This document shows, piece by piece, positions 5,112-5,338 of a stretch of DNA of 5,338 nt. Every line of letters starts with the position of its first letter. The first letter of the stretch is position 1. Source of the stretch: an uncultured Faecalibacterium sp. (lineage in GTDB: Bacteria; Bacillota; Clostridia; Oscillospirales; Ruminococcaceae); NCBI GenBank assembly GCA_937907025.1, contig CALESJ010000050.1, positions 1-5,338 on the forward strand. The letters run 5' to 3'. The translations under genes and the position numbers were made by a program. The notes under the pieces are model-generated. The model was not told the origin of the DNA and made no database searches. It was given only the letters and a program-made list of their open reading frames with translations.

Positions 5112-5338
5112 TCAGCCTTCCTCCTTAGCCTCGTGCTTTTCTTCTTCCTTTTCCTCGGCCTTTTCTTCGGCATAGTTGCGGCGCTTGTCCTCCAGGATCT
5201 CCAGCGCCTTGACCACACCGTCGATGATGGCCTGGGGCCGGGCCGCGCAGCCGGGCACATACACATCCACCGGAATCACCGTATCGATGCCGCCCTTGAT
5301 GTTGTAGCAGTCCTTGAACACGCCGCCGGTGCAGGCGC
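5112..5338 (-). CDS. echC: Ech hydrogenase small subunit EchC (NuoB-like), C-terminal part
   Basis: The last 74 residues of the small subunit are visible; the 5' part lies beyond the window. The NuoB/hydrogenase small-subunit family carries one proximal [4Fe-4S] cluster that passes electrons to the NiFe site. Two expected ligand cysteines are visible: one in ACTGGVF and one in VYVPGCAARP, 28 residues later, matching the family's GAC...PGC spacing. The sequence IDTVIPVDVYVPGC is strongly typical. The two earlier cysteines would be upstream of the window. After LEILED the protein ends in about 25 residues rich in Glu, Lys, Ala and Arg (AEEKAEEKEEEKHEAKEEG), probably a charged helix or disordered tail. 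The last codons double as the echD ribosome site. A GTG at 5321 is an internal valine, not the start. echA and echB, the membrane subunits, should lie further upstream. Confidence 0.92.
   Translation of the reverse strand, partial: ACTGGVFKDCYNIKGGIDTVIPVDVYVPGCAARPQAIIDGVVKALEILEDKRRNYAEEKAEEKEEEKHEAKEEG

Noticed and set aside
1..5338. CRISPR array, tRNA, rRNA, transposase or phage genes
   Set aside because: I looked for spaced repeats, cloverleaf ends, rRNA-like blocks, terminal inverted repeats and transposase motifs and found none. The window is compactly explained by metabolic and transport genes.

Overview
The window looks like chromosomal DNA from a GC-rich anaerobic Firmicute. The likely group is a gut clostridium of the Oscillospiraceae/Ruminococcaceae type. 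This rests on strong AGGAGG-type ribosome sites, a clostridial-style FeoB, a lipoprotein sugar-binding protein and an Ech-type [NiFe] hydrogenase. The genus is inference; no rRNA or other marker is present. Every gene I can support lies on the minus strand, so transcription runs from high to low coordinates.

Region by region, in transcription order. (1) Positions 5338-3173 carry the distal part of an energy-converting hydrogenase operon. It holds the 3' end of echC (proximal Fe-S small subunit), echD (NuoC-like), echE ([NiFe] catalytic large subunit) and echF (two-[4Fe-4S] ferredoxin-like subunit). The genes are separated by only 2, 4 and 7 nt. echA and echB would be expected just beyond position 5338. 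The operon closes with a very strong hairpin terminator right after echF. (2) Positions 3172-3025 hold that terminator, then a promoter and leader for the next gene. (3) Positions 3024-670 carry one long gene, a natural FeoA-FeoB fusion for ferrous iron uptake, followed by its own terminator at 605-640. (4) Positions 604-347 are a non-coding regulatory region. It has an AT-rich stretch, a well-formed sigma-A-type promoter and a near-perfect 20-bp LacI/CcpA-type operator just downstream of the -10. (5) Positions 346-1 encode the N-terminal third or so of a lipoprotein solute-binding protein of a carbohydrate ABC transporter; it runs off the window.

How the genes work together: Ech hydrogenases oxidise reduced ferredoxin, make H2 and move ions across the membrane, which suits a sugar fermenter disposing of electrons. 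The hydrogenase needs many Fe-S clusters plus a NiFe site, and FeoAB imports Fe(II). The sugar importer supplies the fermentable substrate under what looks like catabolite or LacI-type control. Each of the three units has its own transcription signals, so the link is functional and not one operon.

The core genes are members of known families. I see no mobile element, CRISPR array, RNA gene or clearly new system. The less ordinary points are the low-complexity tails on EchC (Glu/Lys) and EchF (Pro/Ala/Lys), an EchE that ends exactly at its nickel-binding motif, the operator at 411-430, and a cluster of short dyads over the feoAB promoter.
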